Positions 1 through 12,233 of a stretch of DNA of 64,000 nucleotides are shown here, one piece after another. Made by a program: the position numbers and the translations under genes. The first letter of the stretch is position 1, and every line of letters starts with the position of its first letter. The stretch is taken from positions 1,116,001-1,180,000 of the forward strand of contig JAGPNK010000011.1 of the NCBI GenBank assembly GCA_020746835.1, in the 5' to 3' direction. The notes below the pieces were generated by a model that ran no database searches, was not told the origin of the DNA, and worked only from the letters and a program-made list of their open reading frames with translations. The DNA comes from Stachybotrys elegans (Eukaryota > Ascomycota > Sordariomycetes > Hypocreales > Stachybotryaceae).

Positions 1-3000
1 GAGATCGGCTTCTCCTGTTTCCAGGAGCATTTTCATAATAACGTGGTTCCCGTGCAAGTAGGCCCAAAGAAGCGGCGTTGTTTGACGAGAGTCCTGGGTG
101 TTGACATTCACCTTTCCCGTATCTAACAGTACCCTCACAACTGACTCGTTGGACTTTTTGGCGGCCAAAAGGAGCGGTGTTTGGCCTTTCTTGTCTTGTG
201 CGTTTATGTCAAGCCTTGTCGTTTGAAGAAGCATCTTCATAACTGCTTGGTTCCCGGCTTTGGCAGCCAACGATAGCAATGTTCGGCCTTTTCGATCTTT
301 CACGTGAATATCAGGCCTCCCTGAATCCAGGAGCATTCTGGTGATAGATTCGTAGCCTTTGCTCACGGCTACACAGAGAGGGGTCCAACTATCCGATCTG
401 CGGGCATCAACAGCGACCCTTTCCATCTGAAGAAGTAACTCCACTATGGGGGCACACTCATAGGATACAGCCATGAGTAGCGGCGATAGACGTGCGCTGG
501 CAACCTCTTGTGAACCAATGTCAACCATTCCTGTATCAATGAACATCTTGAATACGGACGGGCTTCTCCCGATGATGGCCTGGCCAACCGGTGTCACGCC
601 CAAAAAGTCTGTCACAGTCAAGCTCGCGTTGCCCTTGTTGACAAGTAGTTTGGATATGGCCAGGTTTCCGAGTTTAGCGGCTCTTGCAAGTGGCGTTTTC
701 CCCCTATGGTTTTTGGCATCGATATCAATCCCCTCCACGTTGAGAAGAGCATCGACAGCGACAGTCTGCCCTTGTTTGACTGCATATAGCAGTGGTGTGT
801 TGTCATGACTGTCTCTGACATTGACATCGGTCCCAGTAGTTATCAATTGGTGCATCATTCTCACAATGCCAAATGATGCAGCGAGGTGCAGCCCAGTCAC
901 ATTTTTGGGAGCATCTGATGCGGCACACCCCCAATCTTTCCACAGGACTTGACCTGATGCCTCTGTCTGTTCGCTCGACGCCGAAAATGCCCAAACCTCG
1001 TCGGCAATGAATGAGACCTCGCGAGCATGGTGACCCCAGTGACAAGCGGCATATTGAAGGAAGGGATGTAGCTTGATTCGTTCATTATATCCGCTATTGG
1101 TTGTGCAGCCACCAGTGTTGAATGTGTCAAACATCATATATGCCACACAGGTTGTAAGTATTTGAGAGGCTAGGTCGATAAACAACTCATGTCGCATGCC
1201 GTTGAGGTATTCTCGTGCCGTATAGTGAGCGAGATGGACAAGATTGCTCTCCCTGTCCACTGTCACAAGCCCAGCACACGTAGAGACAACATCTTCAATA
1301 GGTATCAGGTCTTTGGTTTCGAGTTTTCGGGTTCCTTTCCTGGTCGCAAGGGCATGACGGAGTTCATCTATGCCTAGTCGACGCTTGGCGTAAGTTACCC
1401 ACAAAAGGACCTCCATCGCGAGCTGCCTACGGCGGCTGCTCTGATTCTTAATCCTCTCGATTGCCTTGTGATAGGCACTCAACAGCAACTTTTCTTTGTC
1501 ACCTGATGTTGCTTCTTTCCGAATCCTCTTCAATGCATGCAGTACTTCATTCTCAGTCATCTGTTCATTGAAAAAGTCGAGATAGATCTGCGCCAAAAGG
1601 AACCTAGAAACTAGATCAGTATAATGCATCTTATAATCTTCATCTCATACTGACATTCCATCTGCAGCGTGTAGAATGCCTTTCCGAATCTTCAGGCGCA
1701 ACCCAGGGCTGTCTGTCACAGTATTTCGTAGGATTTTCACGTATTGCTCAAGATATAGGTCGATATCATTCTCGGTCGCTCGGATGCTTCGGCATAAGGC
1801 GTCGTCCAGTAGATTGGTGGTTTCCATCATGATTGGTCTGGATGTCACAAGGAGGTTGATTGCCGAGTTATCATGTAGATAAGAAATTCCAGCCAAAAAC
1901 TGACTACGGCAGTAGTCTTGAGTCTGGCATTCGTCAAGGGCGTCGATGAGCAAGTATACCTGCGAAAAAGTATCGATCACCTGCTTGAGGGTAGACAAAA
2001 TTTGCTTGAGCAATGGACGTCTTTCTCCTCCCTTGCACTTGAGATGTAGGGACTCGAGTCCTTCCGGTAGGCATGGGCGACTCTGGCTGAGTTGCTTGAG
2101 CAAGGCTGCAAAGACTTCGTCAGGTCCTTGCTCCCCTTCGCGCTGAAACTCAAAGTAGACATATGCCAACCCTATGTTAGAATGAGGCTCGCGGGCAATG
2201 CGTTTTTCGATATCATCGATTATGATTGACGTGAGTATCGTCTTTCCGGCCCCCGGAATCCCTGGGCAGAATAAGGTTTTGCCATTGGAAGCCAACCATT
2301 CCTGATACTCTGGAGAATCAAGGAACCATTGGCCAGTTCCGCTGACTGCTTTCCCAAAGTTATAACTTTGACGATGGCCGTATTCAATGTCTGTTAGCCA
2401 ACGCAGGATACCGTCGCGCCGCTTCTGGTGCTCATGGTCGATAATTGTATCAGCCTTTGAGGATATGGCTGCTATGTCGCTCTGCAGATCTGAAAGTACA
2501 TTAGCCTTTAACTAGAAGGAGATATTGAAGCCGCGAACTCGACAAATAGATCCATGGTTTCATGATGAGAAATGTGACATAGGAACGACTAACCGACGAG
2601 AACCTCTTGAAGCCTTCTCTCGCCTTCAATTTGGGTTGGAGCAATCCGGCAAAGCAAATCTTTAGCATAGACCGCTGCTGTCATTGCTGCATAACCTTGC
2701 CATTCGTCGTTCTTATGTGAATCAGAGTAATCACATATGCCCCGAACGACGAGCACGGGGAAGTGGTTCATCAGTCCAGCCGCTTCCATCTCAAAACACA
2801 GGATATCCTTTTCACCCGCAAGTTTGTCTCGAACCAACGCGTCCTTCATCAGTCGGTTTGCGGAGGCTATCAAACCATAATGAATGGCCGGGTTGTCATC
2901 ATCCTCAGCCCTTTCTTCTCGTATTCTCAGCGCTTCAGGGCCATCCCCACAAGCTGCCGCACACTTAGATTCCTTCGAGTGATGAACCTTATGAGAGTGG

Positions 3001-3575
3001 TATAATCGGTCGGTAGTCGAGTCCGGTTTTGCAAAGACTTTCTTCAGCCGCGGGTTCTCCTCTAGACTGGCTTTGATGGATGCATCGATCTGATGGCCCT
3101 TGCGTGCATACTGTGTCTTGAGGCCATTGACAGCAGCTCGTAGAATCGGAGGTGGCTGGTTCTGGAACCCACTCTCCTGGAACTCTTGACCTTGCATTGC
3201 CGACCCAAAATCATATTGGAAGATTCCCCCGTGACCATTACCAGGAACACTAACCACAACGTCCCCAAGACGAACGTCGTGTTTCAGAGGCACACCGCCA
3301 CCGATCCCTACCATTAGGGCAGTCCGTACATTAGGGAAACTGTGAAGCATATCCTTCACAACACCAGTAGCAGAAGATAGACCATACGTGCCAGCTGGCA
3401 AAACAGCAATGACAACATTATGACGACCTATTTTGCCAAGTGTGTAATCGTTCTGGTCCCCTGTGGTGACATATCGTGGGCCCTCGTGCTCTTCGTCAAG
3501 CTGGAGCTGCGCAGCGAGGTATTCGGGGAAAAGAGCACAAATCCAGCCCACAGTATAATCCGTCGGATCAGACAT
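1..3575 (-). CDS. NLR-like STAND protein: PNP-NACHT-ankyrin (3' end cut by window edge)
   Basis: Predicted fungal NOD-like receptor of the signal-transducing NTPase class; such proteins act in allorecognition, regulated cell death or immunity. Exons are about 3575-2594, 2489-1655 and 1603 to beyond position 1, about 1140 codons visible; the joins keep frame (GT donor TTTCAG acceptor, then GTCAGT donor TTTCTAG acceptor). The N-terminal domain (residues ~8-310) is nucleoside-phosphorylase-like, with MVGIGGGVP and CFEMEAAGL signatures. A NACHT NTPase follows, with P-loop GIPGAGKT near residues 404-411 and Walker B VYLLIDALDEC near 505-515. After a helical linker, at least eight ankyrin-type repeats begin near residue 835 and are still running at the edge. 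The start is the ATG in MSDPTDYTVGWICAL, the usual opening of this domain. No stop or frame break is seen. The bound nucleoside and partner are unknown. Domain calls are firm; function is inferred from the family. Confidence 0.9.
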
Positions 3576-4340
3576 TGCGGGGGCGGTTAGTGTATTCCGA
3601 TGCCAAAAACCTTGCTAGACAGTGGCGGCTTGTCAGATCATTGGAGTCGAGTGGTCAGGCTCTCAGAGCGTTCTTCCCTGCTGAACCCGTCTCCGCGTGA
3701 ACGTTGTGCTTGGTTGAACTGTCAGCTGGGCTCCCCCGCCCCTTTCTTTCTAGGGGTTGGGGGTTACTTATGGGAGCTTTATATGATGGGGACTAGTCAC
3801 ATGATCTCGTATTCGTCTTTGCAGGCTATCCCTCTCCCTTGTATTATACCTTGAAGTTTGGTAATAATGTTGGTTGAAACAAGCGGGGAGCTGTATGTAT
3901 GTGGGGGGGGGAGGGGGTGAGGTGGAGGATACATGTAAGATAAGCCGAGGTAACTTAGTAGACCAGTATAGCAATTAAGACCTGTTATTAAAGCGCACTG
4001 TATTTAAGCATAAAAAGGTATCCTAAAGTAGAGGTGAAGAGTTGTTGAAGCTATTTAGAAGAGGAAGGAGGCCGTAGTCTAGGAATTTACTAGCATGCTA
4101 CCCCACTGAGGCAGTGGATCGGGAGCTAATCCCACATTTATCAGGGTGTAGGGAAATGGGTGCCTTAGGCACACATCACCACCCTACAGCCACAACAGAA
4201 GCAATACAATCCGTTCCAGAAATCATACGGTCCAACAAGAGGTTCCAGCCTAGGCCCCTGCTGCTCAAGGCTCGAGACATACTGTCATCACAGTAGCATT
4301 TATCTATACTCGAGTCTTCTGTAGGACTTTGTTGGCTGTT
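3576..4340. other. Intergenic, shared upstream region of NLR and amidohydrolase
   Basis: Divergent promoters of the NLR (leftward) and the amidohydrolase (rightward). A G-rich purine tract lies near 3903-3925. No convincing coding region or RNA gene was seen. Confidence 0.5.
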
Positions 4341-5732
4341 ATGATGGATATCCACAACGTCATACTTCCCTTTCAAGATGACTCGGCCAGGTGGGATATT
4401 AACGTCGAAGACGGAACAGTCAAATCCATGAAGCGACGTGATGCATCAGCACCTCCCGAGCCAGCCAGCCTCATGCTTCCGTCTCTCTGTCATCCGCACA
4501 TTCATCTCGACAAGGCATATCTGCTTACCTGCAACCATCCGCCCTCACCCAGCCACCCAGACTACTCCGACCTCACCCCCGAGAATGGAACTTTCAAGGA
4601 AGCGCTCGCCAACACTTCCGAGGCAAAGAAACGCTACACGCCAGAAGACTTGTACCTGCGCGGCTCTCAGTTGCTTGCGACGAGTTACGCGCAGGGAGTC
4701 ACCGCCATGAGGGTATTCGTCGAGCTGGACCATGTGACAGGCCATCAGCCGCTGAAGACGGCCATGCAGCTGAAAGCCGACTTCCAGCATCTGGTCGAGA
4801 TGCAAATCTGTGCATTTGCGCAGGATCCCATCTTCTCAACCGGACACGGCAACCAGAACAGGTCCATTCTCATGACTGCTCTCGAGGATTTTGGTGACGT
4901 CATCGACGTTATTGGTACTACGCCTTATGTCGAGAAAGACGGCACAAGCTACCAGAAGAATATTGAGTGGGCAATACAGACAGCGCTGAAACACAAGAAG
5001 CATCTGGATTTTCACATCGAATACAATCTAGAGAACCGCAACGCCAACGCCACGGGTGCCTTTAACGTTCTTCTTGCCATACTGGCTGCCTATAGATGGC
5101 CAACAGAGAAGGGGTCGCCAACGATTGTTCTCGGACATGCTACGAGGATAACCCAGGCATCTCATTCTCAGCTTTCATTCCTTGCCGATGAGATCAGAAC
5201 CACAGGCTTACCAATTCACTTCGTTGGTCTCCCAACAAGTGATCTCTTCATGATGGGCCGACCTGCCTTCGAAGCCGAGGAAACACCTGGCGACCGACCG
5301 CTCGACCGCCCGCGCGGCACATTGAATGTTCCAACGTTAATCCAGAAATACAACATGAATGCCTGCCTCTCGGTAAACAACGTCGGGAACGCCTTTACTC
5401 CCTATGGAACAGGCGACCCGCTCACAATGGCGTCTTGGGGTGTGGGAATTTACCATGCTGGAACAACAGAGGACGCCAAGCTTCTGTACGAAGCAATCAG
5501 CACTCGAGCGAGACGTGCCATTATGCCATTGGCATCTGATGAGCCGGAAGACTCTGCTATAGTGGTTGAAGGGAAACCATTGCCGCCCATGTTGTTGATT
5601 AAGAATGAGGAAACGCTGGAGGTAGGATCTGCAACAGGGAAACCTCTCAGGGTGCAATCCCGGCAGAGACTTGGCATTGCCGATGTCGTTTGGGATCCTC
5701 CGGAAACAAGACTGCGACAAGTCATCCAGTAG
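4341..5732 (+). CDS. Cytosine-deaminase-like metal-dependent amidohydrolase
   Basis: Intronless, 463 codons from tandem ATGs (MMDIHNV); an in-frame TTG 12 bases upstream is not used as the start. The fold is the amidohydrolase TIM barrel of the CodA/cytosine deaminase group. CHPHIHLDKA at residues ~50-59 gives the first metal-binding HxH pair (His53, His55). A later His-containing strand (DFHIEYN) and VLGHATRI supply the expected third and fourth histidine positions. The segment corresponding to the CodA catalytic Asp region reads SVNNVGNAFTPYGTGDPL, with Asn where CodA has Asp, and the CodA glutamate that follows HCD is Tyr here. The substrate is therefore uncertain; a cytosine or creatinine-like cyclic amide hydrolase, or a deviant non-deaminating member, are all possible. 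There is no signal peptide, so it is probably cytosolic. It has no obvious functional link to its neighbours. Confidence 0.8.
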   Translation: MMDIHNVILPFQDDSARWDINVEDGTVKSMKRRDASAPPEPASLMLPSLCHPHIHLDKAYLLTCNHPPSPSHPDYSDLTPENGTFKEALANTSEAKKRYTPEDLYLRGSQLLATSYAQGVTAMRVFVELDHVTGHQPLKTAMQLKADFQHLVEMQICAFAQDPIFSTGHGNQNRSILMTALEDFGDVIDVIGTTPYVEKDGTSYQKNIEWAIQTALKHKKHLDFHIEYNLENRNANATGAFNVLLAILAAYRWPTEKGSPTIVLGHATRITQASHSQLSFLADEIRTTGLPIHFVGLPTSDLFMMGRPAFEAEETPGDRPLDRPRGTLNVPTLIQKYNMNACLSVNNVGNAFTPYGTGDPLTMASWGVGIYHAGTTEDAKLLYEAISTRARRAIMPLASDEPEDSAIVVEGKPLPPMLLIKNEETLEVGSATGKPLRVQSRQRLGIADVVWDPPETRLRQVIQ

Positions 5733-6432
5733 GGAATATATTTCTTGGCGGCGATTGTTAGCGGGAAGATGTTGATAACTTGATCCAACAACATCCTTCT
5801 TAACCTTCAATAAACAACCCAAGTTCAAGACGCAGTCGCCTTATCAAATCGAACCTAATCATCTTTAACTGCACTTCGTGTGGGAGCACACAGGGCCAAC
5901 AGTCATCTGGTTTGAGTGGTAGAGAGACCATAAAAGGTACACATGCATAAGACCACAACTATTTTAATTTTCCTTGTTTGAGTCTGTCGTTGATTCCATT
6001 ACCAAGTTAAGATGAAAAATTCTGTTTATGTTTCCAGATGAATTCTTGGCCCTTGTTAACACTCAAGTTGGCCTTTCTGTGTACTCCCACATGTCATTTT
6101 GGGCCTCCATCGTGTAGTAGACGAAGTCGCTATCTGTTATACACGCACACACCCTAATCTTGAATAAAAGAAACAGAGCTTAAACTGCCACTTATTACAT
6201 TGAGTGTGGGAAAGTAGCAAGCTCGCATTCATTCTATACACGCTGAATCGGTCCTCACCTACACAGAAGCTATATGTATGTATAGTCGAACTAGAGGGCT
6301 CGAAAAGTACGTTGGTTGTATAGGTGACCTGTGAGTGTTTAGATTTGCGCTAATCAGGTATAATTAATATGTGTATCGTATCATTCAAACTTGGCTACCG
6401 GCTAATATCCCTGTATATGACAGCTTGCTGCT
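5733..6432. other. Intergenic, convergent 3' ends
   Basis: AT-rich spacer between the 3' ends of the amidohydrolase and the HET gene. No coding region, RNA gene or repeat is recognised. Confidence 0.5.
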
Positions 6433-8002
6433 TTACCACATCTGAGGGGATGTTTTCCCACCCGCTCTCACGTCAGAACGAAATCGTACTTCGATGCAGA
6501 ACATGTCAAAACTTTGGACCTTCCCGGGCCGTATAACTACAGAAACAGACAGGTTCGAACGATCAAATGAGACAATACGCTCATGGACGACGTCTTTTGG
6601 TCGTTTGAACTGCTCGATAATCGCTTTCACATCTTGTGGGGGGGTAAGTGCCACAGCATAAAAGAACTTGTACAGCGGCGTCCCTGCGATGGGAGCGGCC
6701 CACAGCAATATCAGTATTCTGTTTGTCGTCCATGACACCTTGAGCTCCACGGCAGCCTTGTCCTGTATCCAATGACCCAATTCGAGCAGATGAAGTTTCG
6801 AAGAGTATGTGACTGTAGGCGGGTATACGCCACCAACCTGAACATCTTCAGGCAGGTGACTGATGTAAAAGGCATGCTGACGCTCCAGCTGGGGTGCTCG
6901 TGGTGGCTCAGTCTCATGTGCAGATTTGCTCACGTAAATCGTCTTTTGAGCGCCGCGTGATGACTGTATGAACAGACTGTCAGGATTTGACCTAAGGAAC
7001 CGGTCCCCCTTCACAAACGAGTTTGATGCCAATTGTACTCTTCAAATTGTCTACTCTTAGGCAGTCGAGACCAATAAGAGCCATCTCCCTATCTCCTTCA
7101 CTGAAGTAGTTGATGGTAGATGTCAGAGGTACACCACGGCTGGTAACCGCCATGGGTATCTGGCTGACATTTATATGTCGAAACGGCACGATATCACCAC
7201 AGTTGGCGAATTCGTCCGGTGATGAGGCAAGAATGCCGCGAAAGGGAACTGCTTTTGCCGAATCGGGAGTGGCGCGCCATGCGAATAGAGTCTGGTCCTC
7301 GGAGTCTTTGAGAATCTCCTCTTGAAGCCGAATGAAGGCCTTGGAGCCTTCGCCGTAGAGCATGGGCATGTTGACATTGAAGATTCCCATGAGACAATAA
7401 GCGATGTCTTCCTTGCGTCGAGTCTTCCGATGCGCTGCCCAGGACATGCGCTTCGCTACACTAACCTTGCTCAACGGCCCTCCCTGTAGTATATGTTTGT
7501 CGATCTTAGTAATGCGCTCAAGCTGATCCTGGAGGTCTTTCTTGTCTCCAATCCTATGCCATCCCTCTCCATAGAAGACGATATTGCGGGGGGCGATCAG
7601 CTCCTGGAGCGTCCAACCTCGGGTGAACCAGGAACTCTTGGGAAGCGTTGACTCGGCGGACCAGGGGTCGTCATCCTCCGGAACATCAGGGAGATACGCA
7701 TAGCACCGCTCTGATTCCCGATACCACGTGAACATTGAGTTGATGGCCTCACTCAGCTCAGCACTACTGCTTTTGTCAATACAGCAGGTGTCGACCCAAG
7801 CATAGTCCAGGCCATCCTTTTGGGCTTGTTTGCAAGTCATGGTTATCTTCTCAAAGCCTGCACGAGTGGTCCGGCTTGCTGGGTCTTGGAATTGCTGGAG
7901 AGAAACCTCTTCTTCTCCCCAGGTATGCGACAGGATGGCGTAGGGCGGAGGTTGCCCAGAAAATTCCTCCAACTCAAGAGTGTCGGTCTTGATCAATCGC
8001 AT
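6433..8002 (-). CDS. HET-domain protein (heterokaryon incompatibility) with a frame break
   Basis: Fungal HET proteins trigger vegetative incompatibility or programmed cell death. The ATG at 8002 opens MRLIKTDTLELEEF, and the HET domain follows at once: YAILSHTWGEEEVSL, then DYAWVDTCCIDKSSSAEL, then WFTRGWTLQELIAPRNIVFY, the three classical HET blocks, ending near residue 180. The uninterrupted frame stops at 6992 (336 codons). A second frame, open from about 7032 to 6433, continues with typical HET-protein C-terminal sequence (VRFRSDVRAGGKTSP at the end). The two frames meet at a run of five C on the plus strand (7005-7009), and no acceptable intron spans the junction. Either one base was inserted in the homopolymer, truly or by sequencing error, or the shorter 336-residue form is real. 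The HET domain is intact in both cases. Confidence 0.82.
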
Positions 8003-9006
8003 CTTGTCAGGCCAACAAGTGTTTCAAAGAGAGATACTGAAGCAGGGCCACTCTCCCGGAAGACAAACCAACATTGAATCGTAGTGTTGGACCGTTGAGA
8101 TGTTGATGAGGGGTACAAACAAGGCAGCCAATTACCATTGATTATACGTTGCATTGAAAGACGAGGCCACGCCTATTTTTGGGCCTAGATATACTACATA
8201 TCAGGCAGCAACTGTGCTTTTATTGGTTCATCGATAGTAACCGAGAACCACTCACAGCATAAGAGGTGGTAATGCTGCAAAGCTGAGCTGGGTCAGCCTT
8301 CCTCGGCTTCACAGAATCCCTCGAATCATTACAACCCAACTCACCGTACCATTCTTTCAGAAATCGACCCTCCATAAATGACCATGGAAAGCTCAACATA
8401 TCCGTGACGGGTATTTTCTACAATCATTTGTCACCATTGTGGCTCGAGGCTGCTCTCTCCACCAGTATAGCTTCCACAATTTCTCCGTACTGGGGTCTCT
8501 ACAAGCCCGGCAACGAGCAGGAATGGGAGGAGGATTTCCCCGACTCTGCCGAATCAAGGTCTGGATGAAACACTGCCTGCATTCTACCCACAAGGATCCT
8601 CCAGAAATGAAGGTCATCATGATCGATCCACTTGCAATCAGACTGTCCGCGCCTGCTTGCTCACATTTGATGCCAGCGGCATTGGAGAGTTGTGGAGTGT
8701 CAGCTGGCGCTTCTTGATAGGTATACGTCATTTGCTGCTCCCCCATGTCTTAGACGCATCCCGCGGTGTTGGTGACAAGGTTTACTCGGAAGATTTCCGC
8801 CTTTTCTATGTGTAGGTTGGGCGTTTACTGAGTTGTCTCCTGCCTGAATGGATTGATTGTCAATATGCCCCTTGTCAGACGGCGGGATCTTCGCCAATCA
8901 TTGATAGTACATTGTTGGTGCATATAAGACAACAGCCCCTTTCCTCTCAATGAAAGACACTTGAAGTCACGGTAGCTTCACCCACCGGCAATATCTCAAA
9001 GCAAAG
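8003..9006. other. Intergenic, divergent promoters of HET and GH5 genes
   Basis: About 1 kb between divergent genes. A TATA-like CATATAAG lies at 8931-8938, about 70 bases before the GH5 start codon. Short open frames on both strands around 8400-8750 show no recognisable protein and overlap each other. Confidence 0.5.
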
Positions 9007-10400
9007 ATGCTGCACGGACTCATTCTCACAACCCTCTTGGGTGTCACTGCCGCGTGGACTCCGCGATCAAGAGGTCAGATGACAGCTTTTATCTTGAGAA
9101 TTTCACTCGCTAACAGGAACCAGCCATCGCTCGACAAGGAGGTGAGATTCTTTCGGAACGTTACCTCCCCAACGTCGACAAGATCCGTGGTGTAAACCTC
9201 GGCTGCCAGTTCATTGTTGAGAGGTGGATGGCTGAAGACTCCTGGGCACGGATGGGCTGCCAGAACTACAACGACGAGTGGGCATGCACCGAGGGTATCG
9301 GCCAGGCTGCCGCCGACAAGGCATTCGACACCCACTGGGATACGTGGACCACCGAGGACGACATCAAGGAGATTGCCTGGATTGGCCTCAATACTATTCG
9401 CATCCCCGTGGGTTTCTGGATTTACGAGGATCTCGTCTGGGATAGCGAGTACTACCCCCGCGGCGGACTTCCTTACCTAGATCGTCTGGTTGGATGGTGC
9501 AAGAAGCATGGGATCTACGTCATCATCGACTTGCACGGTGCTCCGGGATCACAGTCTCCGAACGAGCAGTTTACTGGACACGTAAGTGACGCTCCTTGTC
9601 GTTTCGGACTAAGATATGCTATGCTGACACACCGATGCAGTCGATTCCCGTGCCTGAGTTTTATACCGCAGAGAATTATGAACGAGCCCTCAAGTTCTTG
9701 GAGCGGATGACGAACAGGATCCATACCAACGCCAACTACACAACTGTCGGTATGCTGCAGGTGTTGAACGAGCCCGTCCGTACTGCAGCGTTTCGAGACA
9801 AAGCCGCGGATATGATCGAAAATTTCTACCCTCAGGCCTACCAACGCATCACGGACATGGAGGAGAGTCTGAGCGTGGCCAAGGCTGACCGCCTTCACAT
9901 CCAGTTCATGGTACGCTATCCCGTTCTCTGATTTGCACGCGACTAACATGGATAAATAGGGAACGTCCTGGGGCGCGGGGAACCCCCGCGAGTACCTCCC
10001 CAGCACCGAGATGGCCTTTTTCGACGCCCACCGCTACCTCAGCTTCGACAACAGCATCACCCCAATGAACAAGAACGGCTACATCACGACGGCCTGCCAG
10101 GATCACATGGGCCAGGACGTCGTCGTGGGCGAGTGGTCCCTGTCAGTCAACAGCACGCTCAGGAACACAGCCGAGTTCCGGTACCAGGGACAGGAGACGT
10201 GGTATCGCGCGTACTGGGCCGCGCAGGCCGAGGCCTTTGAGCGCTCGGATGGCTGGCTGTTTTGGTCGTGGAAGTGCGATGGCACGGAGGACTGGCGGTG
10301 GTGCTACAAGTCTGCTGTGAGGGCGGGTGTGATTCCGAACGATGCTAGTCTGGCGGCGAGCTTGAGCCCTTGCGACAGGTATCCTCCCCCCGGCAGCTGA
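9007..10400 (+). CDS. Secreted GH5 beta-glucanase (exo-1,3/endo-1,6 type)
   Basis: Extracellular glycoside hydrolase family 5 enzyme, probably acting on fungal wall beta-1,3 or beta-1,6-glucan. Exons: 9007-9073, 9124-9581, 9641-9910 and 9960-10400, giving 411 residues, a normal length. Intron 1 ends at GAACCAG just after a CTAAC branch site; introns 2 and 3 have GTAAGT/GCAG and GTACGC/TAG borders. The signal peptide is MLHGLILTTLLGVTAAW. The body contains GVNLGCQFIVERWM and IIDLHGAPGSQ. The acid/base glutamate is in LNEPV (residue ~219) and the nucleophile in VVVGEWSLS (residue ~323). GWLFWSWK near the end is typical of the exo-beta-1,3-glucanase branch. No GPI signal is present. It lies tail-to-tail with a second GH5 gene, 294 bases away. 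The exact linkage specificity cannot be fixed by eye. Confidence 0.88.
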
Positions 10401-10694
10401 TTCTCTAGCTGTGTACTCCGTATTACCGTCTCTCCTGAATCAGCGCTATTTCTTGGCGTCTGGGGGGTGCTAGGTCACCGTAAGTTCAATAAGACTCAGA
10501 TGTAATGATTAGATATTCATTCATAACCGTAAGTAGGCCCGATCCATATCCCAAGACTATATACAAGTGTGCAATTACTATTATCTGACTATATATGCAA
10601 TTCCGTGAGCCATTTACATGCTTCATGCTGTCATATGTCTAGGGTATTTTTTCTATATCACCGCCTCAACACCGCCCAATGTGCGTATGGGGTA

Positions 10695-12233
10695 TTACAT
10701 AAACGTTATGATCAAGAAAGAAAGCAGGATGGTGAAGAAGCTGACGCCTGCCGAGGCAGCAGCCGAGTCTTCCGTGACCTCCTCGGAGTCACCAGTCTCG
10801 GTGGGCTGTGGCGGGGCAGACGTGATGGTGGACGAGGTGCCCGTGGACGTGGGCTCCGTGGAGGTCGCTTTGGTGGATGTGTGGTGATGGGTGGTCGTCT
10901 TCTTGGTAGTGGTGGGTTTGGCCTGGGCCTTGGCGCCAAAGGGCTTGACGATGCATTCAGTCATGAGCCTGTTGTCGACAAAGGTGCCGTCGCCGTCGCT
11001 CTTGGGCGTCAGGCTGAGGAGGTAGTCCTCGGCAAAGGCGCCAGCTCCCCAGCCAATGAAGCCCTCAAAGACGTCGATGTTTTCGTTGATGAACTCGTTT
11101 TGGCGGCAGAAGCGCTCGAAACACTGTTTGGCCACGTTAGTCCTTGGTCTCTTGGCTGCATGTGTGTCATGCGTTGGGCGTGTGGGTGGGCTGTCTCATA
11201 CTGTCTCATCCATGGTGGCGCCCGACTCAGAGATGATGGCCTTGCGGTCGTGCTCGCGCAGCCAGTCAGCCATGCGGCCGTAGGCCTCGACGTTGTCGGT
11301 GGTGCACGTCTCGTGGGTGCCCGAGTTGTTCTCGTCGAGGTACTTGTGGAAGTCGAAGAAGAGGTTGTCGTGGCTGCCGTCGGGGTTGGTGACCTTGTGG
11401 AGGGCGTCGGCGCTGCCGGTGATGATGAAGGTCTCGACATTGGTGAAGTTGGTGCCGGGGAGGAGGATCATGTGGTCGGTCGTCTCGGCGGCGCGGATGG
11501 CGTTGACGGCGACCTGGCAGGTCTCGCCCCAGCGGTTGATGTCGATGTCGTGGGGCTCGTTCATGAGGCCGAAGGCGACCTTTTCGTTGTCGGGGTACTT
11601 CTTGGTCAGCTGGGTGAGAAGGTCGGCAAAGACCTCGTCGGTTGGGCCGCCCTGGCCGATGATGCCGCCATCGTAGCGGGCAAAGTTGTGGATGTCGATG
11701 ATGCAGTAGGCGCCCGTGTCGAGGCAGGCCTGCATGAGCTCGTCGAAGATGCCAAAGTTCTTCTTATCCAGCTTGCCACCGAGGTTGTCGTTGGTGAGGA
11801 ACTGCCATGTTGAGGCTGGGGGGTGGTCAGCTACAAGTTTGACGAAGCCAAGGAAGCCCGAGGGAGGCTCGAGAGTTGCGACTCACAGAGGCGGAACATG
11901 TTCATGTCGTAGTTCTTGACCCAGTGCTTCATCTGTCCTTCTCCATCGGGGCCTCCATGTGTGCTGAGGGGAATCTGGACGGTGTCCAAGGGACAGGAGC
12001 CCTGTGGTTGGTGTGTGAGCTAATAGCCAGAGGTGAGTGAGGTTGAAAGGATGACACCTACGTCAATATCGCAACCAAAGTCGATGCCTGCAAGAGCAAC
12101 ACCCTGGTGGCTATTAGCAACACAAAATCACCAAATTTCCCAAGACTGAGAGGTTGCATACCAGGTACTTGATTCTTCCCCAGACGGTGGGCGCAAAGGG
12201 CAGAAGCGCCAGAAGCGCAGAGGCGGGACGCAT
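10695..12233 (-). CDS. GPI-anchored GH5 endo-beta-1,4-glucanase-like protein
   Basis: Exons: 12233-12162, 12103-12062, 12001-11887, 11815-11202 and 11123-10695, all joins in frame, 422 residues. Signal peptide MRPASALLALLPFAPTVWG, then GVALAGIDFGCDID, the usual opening of subfamily 5 (Trichoderma Cel5A-like). YLDENNSGTHETCTTDN is diagnostic for that subfamily. Acid/base Glu lies in FGLMNEPHDI (residue ~163) and nucleophile in AIISESGAT (residue ~273). The C-terminal part is a Thr/Ser-rich linker (TTTKKTTTHHH) followed by a Gly/Ser/Ala omega-like site and a hydrophobic tail, which indicates a GPI anchor at the cell surface rather than free secretion. There is no cellulose-binding module. It could serve wall remodelling or plant-polymer attack. 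The first two coding exons are only 72 and 42 bases. Confidence 0.87.

Noticed and set aside
10569..11813. 414-codon plus-strand open frame
   Set aside because: Antisense to the GPI-anchored GH5 gene with repetitive Val/Gly/Leu composition; a shadow of that gene.
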